Shown here: positions 15,660 through 25,062 of the stretch, one piece after another | How the letters are laid out: each line of letters begins with the position of its first letter | Position numbering within the stretch: the first letter of the stretch is position 1 | Assembly (NCBI RefSeq): GCF_000143145.1 | Contig: NC_014313.1 | Span: 434,001 to 498,000, forward strand | From: Hyphomicrobium denitrificans ATCC 51888 | Lineage (GTDB): Bacteria > Pseudomonadota > Alphaproteobacteria > Rhizobiales > Hyphomicrobiaceae | Direction of reading: 5' to 3' | DNA: 64,000 nt | Notes under the pieces: generated by a model | What the model was told of the DNA's origin: nothing | Database searches by the model: none | Seen by the model: only the letters and a program-made list of their open reading frames with translations | Made by a program: the position numbers and the translations under genes

Positions 15660-18600
15660 TGTGATGCCTCCGCCGATGTCGTGAATGCGGGCACTTTTGG
15701 CTCTGGTTTCGCGTTTGATGGCGACTTGCTACCGAACTTGGCGCAAAGCGCCGGGAGGACGAGGAGCGTAAGTATGGTCGCACTGATCAGGCCGCCGATG
15801 ACGACCGTTGCGAGCGGCTTTTGCACTTCGGCGCCCGTGCCGGTCGACAGAGCCATGGGCACGAATCCGAGCGACGCGACCAATGCGGTCATCACGACCG
15901 GTCGCAGCCGGGTTACAGCGCCCGCGAACACAGCCGCGCGGCGTTCGACGCCTTGCTCGATCAATTGATTGATGCTCGTCATCATCACGAGGCCGTTCAA
16001 GACGGCAACGCCGGAGAGGGCGATAAAGCCGACGGCCGCCGATACGGAAAAAGGCATGTCTCTCAGCCATAGAGCGACAATTCCGCCTGTGAGCGCCAAT
16101 GGAACCGCGGAGAACACCAGCAGTGCGTCGCGCGGCGATCCAAGTGCCGAGTACAGAAGCAGGAAGATCAAGAAGAAGCACGCCGGTACGACGACCATCA
16201 TCCGGCTCTGCGCAGCAGCAAGATTTTCGAACTGGCCGCCCCAGGCGACGTAGTAGCCGGCAGGCAGCGGGACTTGGCTCGCGACCTTTGCTTGTGCCTC
16301 GCTCACTACAGAGGCGATATCGCGGCCTCGCACGTTGGCTGTGACGACGACGCGCCGCTTTCCATTCTCACGGCTGATCTGATTTGGACCTTCGGTGAAG
16401 GCGAAACTGGCCACCTGCTCGAGGAGGACAGAAGCGGCTTTGCCGTTGGCGGCCGGAGGCAAGGGAACCGGGAGGTGCTTGAGTTTTTCAAGATCGTCGC
16501 GCACGGCGTCCGACAATCGGACGATGACCGGATAGCGGCGGTCGCCCTCGAAAATGACGCCCGCATCGCGGCCTCCTATGGCGCTTCCGATGACGTCCTG
16601 GACGGCCATCACGCTCAGCCCAAGACGTGCAATCTCATCCTGATTGATGGTGATCGAGAGAAAAGGAAGGCCGGACGCCTGTTCGACGCTGATGTCAGTG
16701 GCGCCTTCCGTGGCACGCAGAATGGATGCAATCTGGTTGGCGGTTTGCAGCATCGGCTCGAACTGTTCGCCGAAGACCTTGACTGCGAGATCGCCGCGCA
16801 CGCCGGCCAGAAGCTCGTTGAATCGCATCTGGATCGGTTGCGAGAAAACGAGGTTATTGCCCGGCTGTTTTTCGATCGCAGCTTGAAATTTGGCTACAAG
16901 CTCGTCTTTTCCGAGTTTCGGATTGGGCCACTCGTGTGTCGGTTTCAGCATGATGAACGTGTCGGACGCGTTCGGCGGCATGGGATCCGATGCAACTTCT
17001 GCCGTGCCCGTCTTCGAGTAAATGAATGCGACCTCGGGAAATGTGCTGATGACTTTCTCGAGCTCGCTTTGCATGCTTTGAGATTGCGAAAGCGAGGTGC
17101 TCGGAATGCGGATCGCCTGCATGGCGAGGTTTTTCTCGTCGAGCGTCGGAATAAATTCCTGGCCGAGCTTCGAGAACAGCGATCCGGCGAGCACAAGCAA
17201 AAGCGCGGCGCCGAGCAAACACATCAAAGGTCTTGTCAACGCCTTGCGCAGCAAGGGTTCGTAAAACCCTCTGAGGATGCGAACGAGAACGTTTTCTTTC
17301 TCTTCAACCGGCTTTGACAAGGCGATGGCGATTGCCGCCGGAACGAACGTCAACGAGAGCACGAATGCAGCGAGCAGTGCGATGATGACCGTTTCGGCCA
17401 TCGGCAGAAACATTTTCCCCTCGACGCCCGTGAAGGTGAGCAGCGGAACGTAGACGAGGATGATGATTGCCTGTCCGTAGACCGATGGTTTGATCATTTC
17501 CTCGGCGGAACTGATGACCGTAGCGAGACGCTCTTCGAGGGCCAGCTTTCGGCCTAGTTCATGCTGACTTTGTGCGATCCTACGAAGCGTGTTTTCGACG
17601 ATGATGACGGCGCCGTCGACGATCAGACCGAAGTCCAACGCGCCGAGGCTCATCAGATTGGCGCTGATTTTCGACTGCACCATTCCCGTCATCGTCAGCA
17701 ACATCGCCAGCGGAATGACCATTGCGGTGATCAACGCCGCCCGGAAATTGCCGAGCATGAGAAAGAGGACGACGATGACGAGCAACGCGCCTTCGGCGAG
17801 ATTCTTGCTGACGGTTGCTACCGTCGCGTCCACCAGCAGCGTGCGGTTCAGAACCGTTTGAGCCTCGATACCCGGCGGCAGGCTTCGACGAACTTCCGCC
17901 ATCCGGGCATCGACCGCAGCGGCGACCGTGCGGCTGTTGCCGCCGATCAGCATGAGCGCCGTTCCAACGACCACTTCGTGGCCGTTTTCGCTGGCGCTGC
18001 CCGATCTGATTTCGCGGCCGATTTCAACTGTCGCGACATCCTTGATGCGGATCGGCAGGCCGTCGCGCGCAGCAATCACGACGTTTGCGATCTGCTCTAT
18101 ATTGGCAAGACGGCCTGTGCTGAGCACCGCAAAGCTCTCGCCGTTCTTTTCGACGTAGCCTGCACCGCGATTGACGTTGTTCTGTTCGAGCGCCTGGGCG
18201 ATGTCCGAAAAAGACAATCGAAGCGCTGCCAGACGGATCGGGTCGGGTTGGACGACATACTGTTTTTCATAGCCGCCGATGACGTCGATGCCAGCGACAC
18301 CGCGAACGGTGATCATCTGCGGGCGGATAATCCAGTCTTGCACGGTCCTGAGGTAGGCTGCGCGTTCGACGTCGGTGGTGAGGCGCTGGCCTTCCGGCGT
18401 CAGGTAACTTCCGTCGCTCTGGGGGCCGGGTTTTGTGTCTTCGATTTGAACGGTGCCGGCAGGTGCGAACTGAACCGTCCACATGTAGATCTCGCCCAGG
18501 CCTGTCGAGATCGGGCCGAGCTTCGGCGTTATGTCATCTGGCAGGGTTTTCTCGGCGTCTCGCAGACGTTCGCCGACCTGCTGCCGGGCAAAATAAACAT

Positions 18601-18904
18601 CGGTCTTCTCGGAGAAGACTGCAGTCACCTGCGAGAAGCCGTTGCGCGACAACGATCTCGTGTATTCCAGTCCCGAGATGCCGGCGAGCGCGGTTTCTAT
18701 GGGAAAGGTGACCTGCTTCTCGATGTCGACCGGCGCAAGCGACGGAGCGACCGTGTTGATCTGCACCTGGTTGTTCGTGATGTCGGGTACGGCGTCGATC
18801 GGCAGTCGATCGAGCGCGTAAATGCCGTAGGAGGCGGCGGCGAGCGTGAGCAATATCACGAGCCAACGCTGATGAACGGAAAAGGAAAGCAATCGCGCGA
18901 TCAT
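15656..18904 (-). CDS. czcA: Heavy-metal efflux RND transporter, CzcA type
   Basis: A 1,082-aa inner-membrane proton/metal antiporter of the HME-RND group. The TM4 proton-relay signature DFGLIVDGAVIIVEN (about residues 424-438) has the Asp-Asp-Glu pattern of the Zn/Co/Cd (CzcA/CnrA) branch rather than the CusA pattern. Large periplasmic loops and the duplicated RND layout are complete, ending VLPALCAKFGSKS. ATG 18904 has GAAGGTG six bases upstream, 10 bp after czcB. Exact metal not determinable. Confidence 0.9.
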   Translation of the reverse strand: MIARLLSFSVHQRWLVILLTLAAASYGIYALDRLPIDAVPDITNNQVQINTVAPSLAPVDIEKQVTFPIETALAGISGLEYTRSLSRNGFSQVTAVFSEKTDVYFARQQVGERLRDAEKTLPDDITPKLGPISTGLGEIYMWTVQFAPAGTVQIEDTKPGPQSDGSYLTPEGQRLTTDVERAAYLRTVQDWIIRPQMITVRGVAGIDVIGGYEKQYVVQPDPIRLAALRLSFSDIAQALEQNNVNRGAGYVEKNGESFAVLSTGRLANIEQIANVVIAARDGLPIRIKDVATVEIGREIRSGSASENGHEVVVGTALMLIGGNSRTVAAAVDARMAEVRRSLPPGIEAQTVLNRTLLVDATVATVSKNLAEGALLVIVVLFLMLGNFRAALITAMVIPLAMLLTMTGMVQSKISANLMSLGALDFGLIVDGAVIIVENTLRRIAQSQHELGRKLALEERLATVISSAEEMIKPSVYGQAIIILVYVPLLTFTGVEGKMFLPMAETVIIALLAAFVLSLTFVPAAIAIALSKPVEEKENVLVRILRGFYEPLLRKALTRPLMCLLGAALLLVLAGSLFSKLGQEFIPTLDEKNLAMQAIRIPSTSLSQSQSMQSELEKVISTFPEVAFIYSKTGTAEVASDPMPPNASDTFIMLKPTHEWPNPKLGKDELVAKFQAAIEKQPGNNLVFSQPIQMRFNELLAGVRGDLAVKVFGEQFEPMLQTANQIASILRATEGATDISVEQASGLPFLSITINQDEIARLGLSVMAVQDVIGSAIGGRDAGVIFEGDRRYPVIVRLSDAVRDDLEKLKHLPVPLPPAANGKAASVLLEQVASFAFTEGPNQISRENGKRRVVVTANVRGRDIASVVSEAQAKVASQVPLPAGYYVAWGGQFENLAAAQSRMMVVVPACFFLIFLLLYSALGSPRDALLVFSAVPLALTGGIVALWLRDMPFSVSAAVGFIALSGVAVLNGLVMMTSINQLIEQGVERRAAVFAGAVTRLRPVVMTALVASLGFVPMALSTGTGAEVQKPLATVVIGGLISATILTLLVLPALCAKFGSKSPSNAKPEPKVPAFTTSAEASQ

Positions 18905-18914
18905 ATCGGCACCT

Positions 18915-20216
18915 TCAATGGTCGTGCTGTGCTTCAGATTTGCCTAGCTCGGCTTTGAGCAAGAAGGTGTTCGCAACCGCGATCGGCTCACCGGCTTCAA
19001 GACCCGACAGCACCTCGACGGTGCTTCCATCGTCTTTGCCGATGGTGACCTGTCGCGTTTCAAAACCTTCCGGGGTGCGGACAAACACGCGGGATTGCCC
19101 TTCGATCGTCTGAAGCGCTGTTTTCGGGATGACGAGATCAGCCTTCTCCTCCGATACCGCGATATCGGCCGTGACGAATGACCCGGGACGCCAGGCACCG
19201 TCTTCATTGTCTACTGATGCGATGACACGCGCTGACCGCGTGTCCTGGTTCAGAACCGGGCTGGTAAAAATGATGGTGCCGCTCCCCGTGTCGCCAAGGG
19301 AGATCTGCTGACCTTCCTTGATCAGATGCAGATCCTGGGGCGAGACGATGAGTTCAATCCACACCTTGGAAAGATCCGCGATCGCGTAGAGTTCATGCGC
19401 TTGGCCTTCGCCGCCCATGGGCGTGCCGATGTCCACGAGCTGTTCGACAATGCGTCCGCTGATGGGTGCTTTGATCTCGTAGCGCTCGAGGCCCTTCAGT
19501 TCTCCTGCGCCACTTTTGAGACTGGCGATGGACTCGTCGCTGACGCCGAGAGCGGAAAGTTTTTGTTTCGCGAGGTCTCTGCGGACCTGTGCCTCTTGAA
19601 ATATCGCTTCGGCGCGGAGCAAGCGCTGTTCGGATGAGACGCGCTTGTCCCAAAGCGTTTTTTCGCGTTGAAAAAGAGTTTCCTGCAGTCCGAGGTTGAC
19701 GGTGGCCGCGATGTATTCGCTTTTGGCGTCAGCGACCTCGCGGCTGTCGAGCATCGCTATGACTTCACCCGATTTGACCTGATCCCCTAGTCGTTTTCTC
19801 AATTCGGCAACGGTTCCGACGACCTTGGACGGCACGCGGCCGACGCGGTTGCGGTCCGGGATGACTGTCCCCGGCACACTCAGCCGCGAGTGCAAGACGC
19901 CCGGCTCTACGCGTTGCACAGCGATATTCGACTTGGCGATTTGCTCTGTGGCCATCGCAAGCTTGTCGGCTTCCTTCTCATGGTCGTGCTCCGCCTCGTG
20001 CGGAGCAGACGTCTCGGACGGCTTATGCTGATGGTCCGGATCGGCATGTTCCGGGCCGGTGTGCTCGGAATGTTCAGACACGGGAGAGGACTGCGCGTCA
20101 GGTTTCGGCACCATGGTCTGCTGGACCGCTGGAGCAAAACTCTCTGCATGATAAAAGTACGCGCCTGCGACCGTGCCCAATAGGAGGCAGCCGACGACAA
20201 GACCGAGTTTCTTCAT
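18915..20216 (-). CDS. czcB: Periplasmic adaptor of metal RND efflux, CzcB type
   Basis: Membrane-fusion protein (433 aa) linking CzcA to an outer-membrane channel. N-terminal membrane anchor KKLGLVVGCLLLGTVAGAY, then a striking His/Glu-rich stretch (about residues 45-85: HSEHTGPEHADPDHQHKP and more) able to bind metal, the barrel-sandwich halves around KVVGTVAELRKRLGDQVKSG and YEIKAPISGRI, and an HDH end. ATG 20216 is preferred over TTG 20267. No czcC-like outer-membrane factor is in the window. Confidence 0.87.
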   Translation of the reverse strand: MKKLGLVVGCLLLGTVAGAYFYHAESFAPAVQQTMVPKPDAQSSPVSEHSEHTGPEHADPDHQHKPSETSAPHEAEHDHEKEADKLAMATEQIAKSNIAVQRVEPGVLHSRLSVPGTVIPDRNRVGRVPSKVVGTVAELRKRLGDQVKSGEVIAMLDSREVADAKSEYIAATVNLGLQETLFQREKTLWDKRVSSEQRLLRAEAIFQEAQVRRDLAKQKLSALGVSDESIASLKSGAGELKGLERYEIKAPISGRIVEQLVDIGTPMGGEGQAHELYAIADLSKVWIELIVSPQDLHLIKEGQQISLGDTGSGTIIFTSPVLNQDTRSARVIASVDNEDGAWRPGSFVTADIAVSEEKADLVIPKTALQTIEGQSRVFVRTPEGFETRQVTIGKDDGSTVEVLSGLEAGEPIAVANTFLLKAELGKSEAQHDH

Positions 20217-20336
20217 TAGGTGGAACAATCCGTACGGAACGCCGCGCTTAGAAAAGCGCACGTTCAAGTTTCAGTTCATCAACGAATTGGCGATGAGAAA
20301 GGCGCGCGCAAAAGCGCAATGCGCGAAGCCGAGCGC

Positions 20337-20840
20337 TTAGGCGCTATGGGTCAAGCGAGGCGGCTTCTGCAGAGGATCTGGCTTAAATGATGCTCGATCG
20401 GCGTCCGCATAAACGGGGTAGCGAATGCGCGCTCCCTCGAACGACGCGACAACGTAGTAAGACCGTGAGTGCGGGGTCGAAAGGCACGGCGAGCTGCAAG
20501 CATGATGCTCCAAACCGCCAAGCAGTCCTGCCCCCGCGTCGGAATTGGTCTCGTCGCCAGACAGGTTGGCGGACGTCCCAATGTTCGAGTGACGATCTAG
20601 GGCAAAATGCGACGTCGCGTGCATCGATGCAGCTGGCAAGGGGGCCAGGGTGAGAACGCAGACCAGCAACGCTTTGAAAAAGTTTCTTGCTCGCGACACG
20701 CGCAACCTGAGAGCGGATGTTCCGCCCCGCGAGTCGCGGTTGTTTTGTGTCACGGTTGCCATTGCGAAAGGGTGGCTACTGAAAGTGTCGAAGTCAAGAT
20801 GCGCGGCAAATGCGACTGGCCGGAATGACGAAAATTCCAT
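20337..20840 (-). CDS. Small exported protein of unknown function at the head of the czc operon
   Basis: Frame of up to 167 aa; a hydrophobic segment (NFFKALLVCVLTLAPLPAASM) in the middle suggests the true start may be later (for example ATG 20762). The C-terminal part holds EHHACSSPCLSTPHSRSYY and ends PPRLTHSA. It lies 120 bp upstream of czcB in the same direction and, like the gene after czcA, may be a periplasmic metal-associated protein. No family recognised. Confidence 0.45.
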   Translation of the reverse strand: MEFSSFRPVAFAAHLDFDTFSSHPFAMATVTQNNRDSRGGTSALRLRVSRARNFFKALLVCVLTLAPLPAASMHATSHFALDRHSNIGTSANLSGDETNSDAGAGLLGGLEHHACSSPCLSTPHSRSYYVVASFEGARIRYPVYADADRASFKPDPLQKPPRLTHSA

Positions 20841-20886
20841 ATTTGCCGCATGCTTTTTCTAACTGCGCAGATATTCGCCGACGGAA

Positions 20887-20928
20887 AATTGACGGCGGGG
20901 CTCAATTAATTGACGACACTCGTCAATT
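20887..20928. promoter_or_regulatory. AATTGACG repeat cluster, operator candidate for the czc operon
   Basis: AATTGACGA-CAC-TCGTCAATT (20908-20928) is a perfect 9-bp inverted repeat with a 3-bp centre; a third AATTGACG lies at 20887-20894, and CAATTAATTG (20903-20912) is itself palindromic. The cluster stands about 50-90 bp before the first gene of the efflux operon. No T-run follows, so an operator is likelier than a terminator. The regulator is unknown. Confidence 0.45.
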
Positions 20929-21285
20929 TATTTGGCTCGGAAATTTGTCATTTCGAATCGCTGTAGCGAATTGAGCGACCGCTTTTCAAAGTCCCTCGGT
21001 CGCGACGCGGGCTGCGCGAAGACCCCCGCGTATCGCTGCCGTTGCCGGGTCGCCGAGTTCCACGTTCGGCAACCTGGATAGTGGGTTTCCGCACGATCGG
21101 GGGCGGTGTCTGGCCGCTGCGAGCATTTGACTTGGCTCACACGCCGAAATAGCTTCCCGCGAGCGGGCAAGCCGCATCCGGACTCGCGGGAAGGGCATAG
21201 CCCACTTGCTCTGTATGTTTGATGTCTCTCCAGCCTTTGTGCAGCCGAGTTGCGAGTCTTCGGCGTCATATGCACGGAGGTATTT
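20929..21285. other. Intergenic stretch without a recognised gene
   Basis: About 350 bp between the efflux operon and the ankyrin gene. I see a weak hairpin (GCGACCG at about 20976 with CGGTCGC at about 20997) and no coding pattern I can support. The ankyrin promoter must lie in the distal part. Confidence 0.3.
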
Positions 21286-22917
21286 ATGAAGTCTCTTCCC
21301 AGCAGACCTGACATCGATCACCTGAAGCGGCAGGCGAAAGACCTGCTTGCGGACTTCAGGCGCGCCGCTCCGGACGCGGTCGCGCGCTTTCGCAACGCGT
21401 TGCCGCTTGCGGCAGGGCGCGATCCCGCATCCGCCAGCAGACTGAATTTGCGCTTGCACGATGCGCAGTCGTGCATCGCGCGCGAGTACGGTTTTGACTC
21501 ATGGACCGATCTCAAGGCCTACGTCGATGCGCGGCGTGTGTCAGAAGGCGATCCCGCAATTTTGGAGAAGGCTTTTTGCCGGTTGGTCTATGCCGAGGAC
21601 CTGGCGGGCGGTACGAACAGCGCCAGGCCGCAAGCGGCGTCGCGGCTGCTGACGGAGCATCCCGATCTGCCCGCACGTGACCCGTGGATCGCGTGTGCGG
21701 CCGGCGATGCGGCGTTGGTTCGCCGGCAACTGGAAGCCGATCCGTCGTGGGTCAATCGCATCGGTGGACCTTTGGGTTTGACGCCGCTCATCGCCGCGAC
21801 GCACTCGAGTTTGCTGCGCGTTCCCGAGTATCGCGCAGGGTTTCACAAGGTTGTCGATCTGCTTCTTGATGCCGGGGCTGACGTCAATCTGAGTGTCAGC
21901 AAAAATTCGGCGAGCGTCGCTGGTGCACCGCCTCAGACGTGGCGTGTTTCTGCGCTTCATGGTGCGGCGGGCGTGAATTTCGATTTCGATCTGACGCGGC
22001 GGCTTCTGGCTGCGGGCGCTAATCCGAACGATGGGGAGTCCCTCTATCACTCGCTGGATAAGCCCGTTTGTACGCCTTTGCTCCTCGAATTTGGGGCGAC
22101 CGTCACCGGCACGAACGCGCTTTTTCGCAGCCTCGACTTCGACGATCTCGACACGTTCAAGCTGCTGTTATCGTACGCGGCAGGAGCGGATGAGCTGAAG
22201 GGCGGGCGGCTGCTGTTCTGGGCGATCCGTCGGCGCCGCTCACCTGCTCATATCGAGGCTTTGCTCGCGGCGGGTGTCGATCCGGCAGTTCAAACGAAGG
22301 ATGGCGTCAGCGCCTACGTGCAAGCGTTGCGGTACGGATTGCCGGATGTGGCCGCCGTGCTCAAGGCAGCGGGTGCCGCTTCAGATTTGAGCGAAGATGA
22401 GCAGTTCATGGCGGCCTGCGCGCGCGATGATGCAGAGGCGGCGCGGCGCATCAAAGCGCGGAGGCCCGATCTGCCCGCCGCTCTTGAAGACGCTCAACTC
22501 AAAATGCTTCCGGAGCTTGCGGCCGCGGGCTGCTCAGGGCCTGTCGCGCTGATGGCTGAACTCGGCTGGCCGATCACAGAGCGCGGCGGTGACTGGAACG
22601 CCAGCGCGCTCAATCACGCGGTGTTTCGCGGCGACGCTGCGATGGCGCGGCAGCTTCTCGCGTGCGGTGCTTCATGGACCGAGGAGCACGGTTTTGGAGA
22701 CAATGTGTGCGGGACGCTAAGCTGGGCGTCGTGGAACCGGCCGCTTGACGATGGCGACTGGGTGGGATGCGCCGAGGCGCTCGTCGCGTACGGAATGCCA
22801 GGAGCGCAATGGGATATCGAAGATCCCAACTGTGTCGTCATCGTTGGCAAACGCAGGCGGTTCTCCGAGGACGTAGCGGCATATCTGCTGCAACGAGGCG
22901 CGGAGAACGCGGGCTAG
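21286..22917 (+). CDS. Ankyrin-repeat protein
   Basis: A 543-aa protein beginning at ATG 21286, five bases after a perfect GGAGG (21276-21280). The N-terminal about 85 residues (RPDIDHLKRQAKDLLADFR to REYGFDSWTDLKAYVDA) form the helical module commonly found ahead of bacterial ankyrin arrays. The rest holds degenerate ankyrin repeats such as GLTPLIAATHSS...VVDLLLDAGADVNL and ALHGAAGVNFDFDLTRRLLAAGANPND. No signal peptide, so probably a cytoplasmic protein-protein interaction scaffold. Function unknown; stands alone. Confidence 0.8.
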   Translation: MKSLPSRPDIDHLKRQAKDLLADFRRAAPDAVARFRNALPLAAGRDPASASRLNLRLHDAQSCIAREYGFDSWTDLKAYVDARRVSEGDPAILEKAFCRLVYAEDLAGGTNSARPQAASRLLTEHPDLPARDPWIACAAGDAALVRRQLEADPSWVNRIGGPLGLTPLIAATHSSLLRVPEYRAGFHKVVDLLLDAGADVNLSVSKNSASVAGAPPQTWRVSALHGAAGVNFDFDLTRRLLAAGANPNDGESLYHSLDKPVCTPLLLEFGATVTGTNALFRSLDFDDLDTFKLLLSYAAGADELKGGRLLFWAIRRRRSPAHIEALLAAGVDPAVQTKDGVSAYVQALRYGLPDVAAVLKAAGAASDLSEDEQFMAACARDDAEAARRIKARRPDLPAALEDAQLKMLPELAAAGCSGPVALMAELGWPITERGGDWNASALNHAVFRGDAAMARQLLACGASWTEEHGFGDNVCGTLSWASWNRPLDDGDWVGCAEALVAYGMPGAQWDIEDPNCVVIVGKRRRFSEDVAAYLLQRGAENAG

Positions 22918-23042
22918 GCTCGCGTATGTCGTGAGGCGGCTACGTAAGCGCGGCCGTCTCGCGTGCTCTTCGGCGCTCAGCGGGGCCATATCATCCCGGC
23001 TGTGGATTTGATCCGACCGAGCCTTCTCAATATAGCATTTTA

Positions 23043-23057
23043 GTGTTAGTCCTAATT
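23043..23057 (+). promoter_or_regulatory. Shared polysaccharide-locus motif GTGTTAGTCCTAATT
   Basis: This 15-mer lies 44 bp before the antiterminator start (23087). Twelve bases (AGTGTTAGTCCT) recur exactly before the flippase operon on its coding strand, and a 13/15 match occurs before the glycosylphosphotransferase gene. It could be an operator or promoter element; see findings. Confidence 0.4.
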
Positions 23058-23086
23058 CTGAAATGCGATTGCAAGGTCCTGCTCGG

Positions 23087-23614
23087 ATGTCGATCGGCGG
23101 CGTTGATGGTGCGGAATGGAAGCCCTGCTGGGTCGTGGTGAACGCCCAGGCTCACCGCGAATTTGTGGCGGCGAGCAATCTGAAAAAGCAGGGCTATGAG
23201 ATCTATGCGCCGGTCATCCGAAAGACGACGCGGCACGCGCGGATCAGCCGCGAGAGTCTAACGCCGCTTTTCCCGGGCTATCTGTTCGCGCGGTGGACAG
23301 CGCCCGACATGCGTTGGCGTCCGATCTTATCGACGGTCGGTATCCGGAGCATTGTGCGCAATGGTAACGAGCCCAGCCGGCTCGACGGCGCAATTGTCGA
23401 CGCTCTGAAAGCGCGAGAAAAAGACGGTGTCATCGTGCGTGCGGAGTCGCAGCGTGAAATCGGACAGATCGTGCGATTTGCGCGTGGGCCGTTCGATGGG
23501 ATCGCAGCCGAGATCGTTGAACTCTGCGATAAGGATCGCCTCGTCGTTCTGATGACGCTCTTGAACCGTCCGACGAAGGTCACAGTTCTGGAAGATCAAC
23601 TTTCTGCCTGCTAG
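23087..23614 (+). CDS. RfaH/NusG-like transcription antiterminator for the polysaccharide locus
   Basis: A 175-aa protein with a NusG N-terminal domain (WKPCWVVVNAQAHREFVAASNLKKQGYEIYAPVI, then LTPLFPGYLFARW) and a C-terminal KOW-like segment (VRFARGPFDGIAAEIVEL...RLVVLMTLL). Specialised NusG paralogues of this size (RfaH, UpxY, LoaP types) let RNA polymerase read long polysaccharide operons. ATG 23087 has AAGGT nine bases upstream; ATG 23063 is an alternative. It converges on the 14-gene operon, whose last gene ends at 23659. Confidence 0.85.
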   Translation: MSIGGVDGAEWKPCWVVVNAQAHREFVAASNLKKQGYEIYAPVIRKTTRHARISRESLTPLFPGYLFARWTAPDMRWRPILSTVGIRSIVRNGNEPSRLDGAIVDALKAREKDGVIVRAESQREIGQIVRFARGPFDGIAAEIVELCDKDRLVVLMTLLNRPTKVTVLEDQLSAC

Positions 23615-23658
23615 CGCCGGCTTTAGGGCGAACGCGGGTCGCCTCGTGCGAGGTAAAG

Positions 23659-25062
23659 CTATTCTGTCAGAACAGTGTCTGTGATTTCCGGACGATATGT
23701 TTGGTCTCGTTCGGCGGCGCTGGGCATTTCTGCAGTGACGGAGAGACCGCGAAGCATGCGTGCCCAGCCTTGGATCGCGATGGATTTATCATAGAAGTCT
23801 TCGCAGGCGCGTCGCGCGTTTTCGCCCATGCGCGACGTGAGCTTCGGGTCGCGTGATAATGCGAGGATAGCGTTTGCGAGCGCCTTGCCGTCGCCGTTCG
23901 CTACCGTTTGTCCGCAGTTGTGCTGTTTCGTCAGCCGGTCGATTTCTCCGCCGGATGCTCCGATGAAGAGAACAGGCCGGCCCGCGGCCGCTGTGCCATA
24001 GAACTTGCTTGGCACGATCAGCCCCTCAAGCTCAGGTTTCAAGGTCACGATGTGAACGTCGGCCGCGGACAGGCTTTGAGCAAGTTGCGATCTTGGCTGG
24101 TAAGGACGAAACACGACGGACGTCAATCCGCGCTTGTCAACTTCTTCTTTGAGGCGCTCGAATGCGTGGCCGCCGCCGATGAACAACCAGCGTATCGATG
24201 GGCGCGCTAAACGATCATCGTCGTGTTCGATTGTCTGGATCGCTGCAAGGATGGGCTCGAACTCATGCGCTCGTCCGAGATTTCCGGAATAGCCTACGAT
24301 AAAATCGTTCCCGAGGTTCCATTCGGCGCGCAGCGGATTATGGCGCGGCGCGATCGGCGTAATGCCTTTGCAATCCGCCCAATTGTGACGCACGCAGAGG
24401 CGTTCCGCCGGGATGTCAACTTGCCGAAGACGTTCGACCATCAACTCGCCGATGGCGACATTCATGTCAGCTTGGCGCAGCGAAATGTTTCGCAGCTTGC
24501 GAAGAGTACGGAGCAGCACAGCGCTGAGCTTGCCGCCGGAATAAAGTGCGTCGGCGACTTCCGGAAAAAGGTCTTGCAGCCAGTTCACCAGGCGCGCGCC
24601 ACGAATTTTTGCGATAGGTGCGGCGACGACGGAAAGCATCGGAGGATCGGTCATCGCGACGACGAGGTCGCCACGCGCCGTCATCCGTAACAGTGTCCAG
24701 GCTGCGCTGAGATAGAACGTTAGATAATCGATTGCGCGAAGTTTCAGTCGCGAGCGGCCGAAACGCGTTGTCCAGATCCGGCGAACTTCGATGCCGGAGA
24801 TCGTCTCATGCGGCGCGAGCTTGTTGTCATTGCCGTCGTAATGCAAGCGGCTCGTGATGACGGTCACCTCGATGCTGTCCTGCGCTAAGCCAAAGGCGAG
24901 ATCCGACAACATCTGACTGGTTGCAGAATGGTCGGGATAAAAGAAGCGATTGATGAAGATCGCGCGCAAAGCTTGCTCCGCGTGTTGGGAAGTTTCGAAT
25001 TTTGCGTGGGGTAGATGCCGCGCTTTACGGTGCAGGGAAGACTGCAGAGCTGCGGCCGGCAA
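23659..25062 (-). CDS. GT4 glycosyltransferase, WcaI-like
   Basis: Last gene of the long operon; transfers a sugar from a nucleotide donor to the lipid-linked repeat unit. N-terminal acceptor domain (AIFINRFFYPDHSATSQMLSDLA, the WcaI-type opening) and C-terminal GT-B donor domain (FIVGYSGNLGRAHEFE, LIVPSKFYGTAAAGRPVLFIG). No ATG lies near the conserved N-terminus. TTG 25062, which overlaps the DUF218 stop by 38 bp, or a later TTG just before RAIFINRF must be used. Sugar specificity unknown. Confidence 0.8.
   Translation of the reverse strand: MPAAALQSSLHRKARHLPHAKFETSQHAEQALRAIFINRFFYPDHSATSQMLSDLAFGLAQDSIEVTVITSRLHYDGNDNKLAPHETISGIEVRRIWTTRFGRSRLKLRAIDYLTFYLSAAWTLLRMTARGDLVVAMTDPPMLSVVAAPIAKIRGARLVNWLQDLFPEVADALYSGGKLSAVLLRTLRKLRNISLRQADMNVAIGELMVERLRQVDIPAERLCVRHNWADCKGITPIAPRHNPLRAEWNLGNDFIVGYSGNLGRAHEFEPILAAIQTIEHDDDRLARPSIRWLFIGGGHAFERLKEEVDKRGLTSVVFRPYQPRSQLAQSLSAADVHIVTLKPELEGLIVPSKFYGTAAAGRPVLFIGASGGEIDRLTKQHNCGQTVANGDGKALANAILALSRDPKLTSRMGENARRACEDFYDKSIAIQGWARMLRGLSVTAEMPSAAERDQTYRPEITDTVLTE

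Noticed and set aside
17561-18958. 465-codon plus-strand open frame
   Set aside because: Antisense to czcA; composition (Asp/Arg/His-rich, no domain) is typical of a GC-rich shadow frame.
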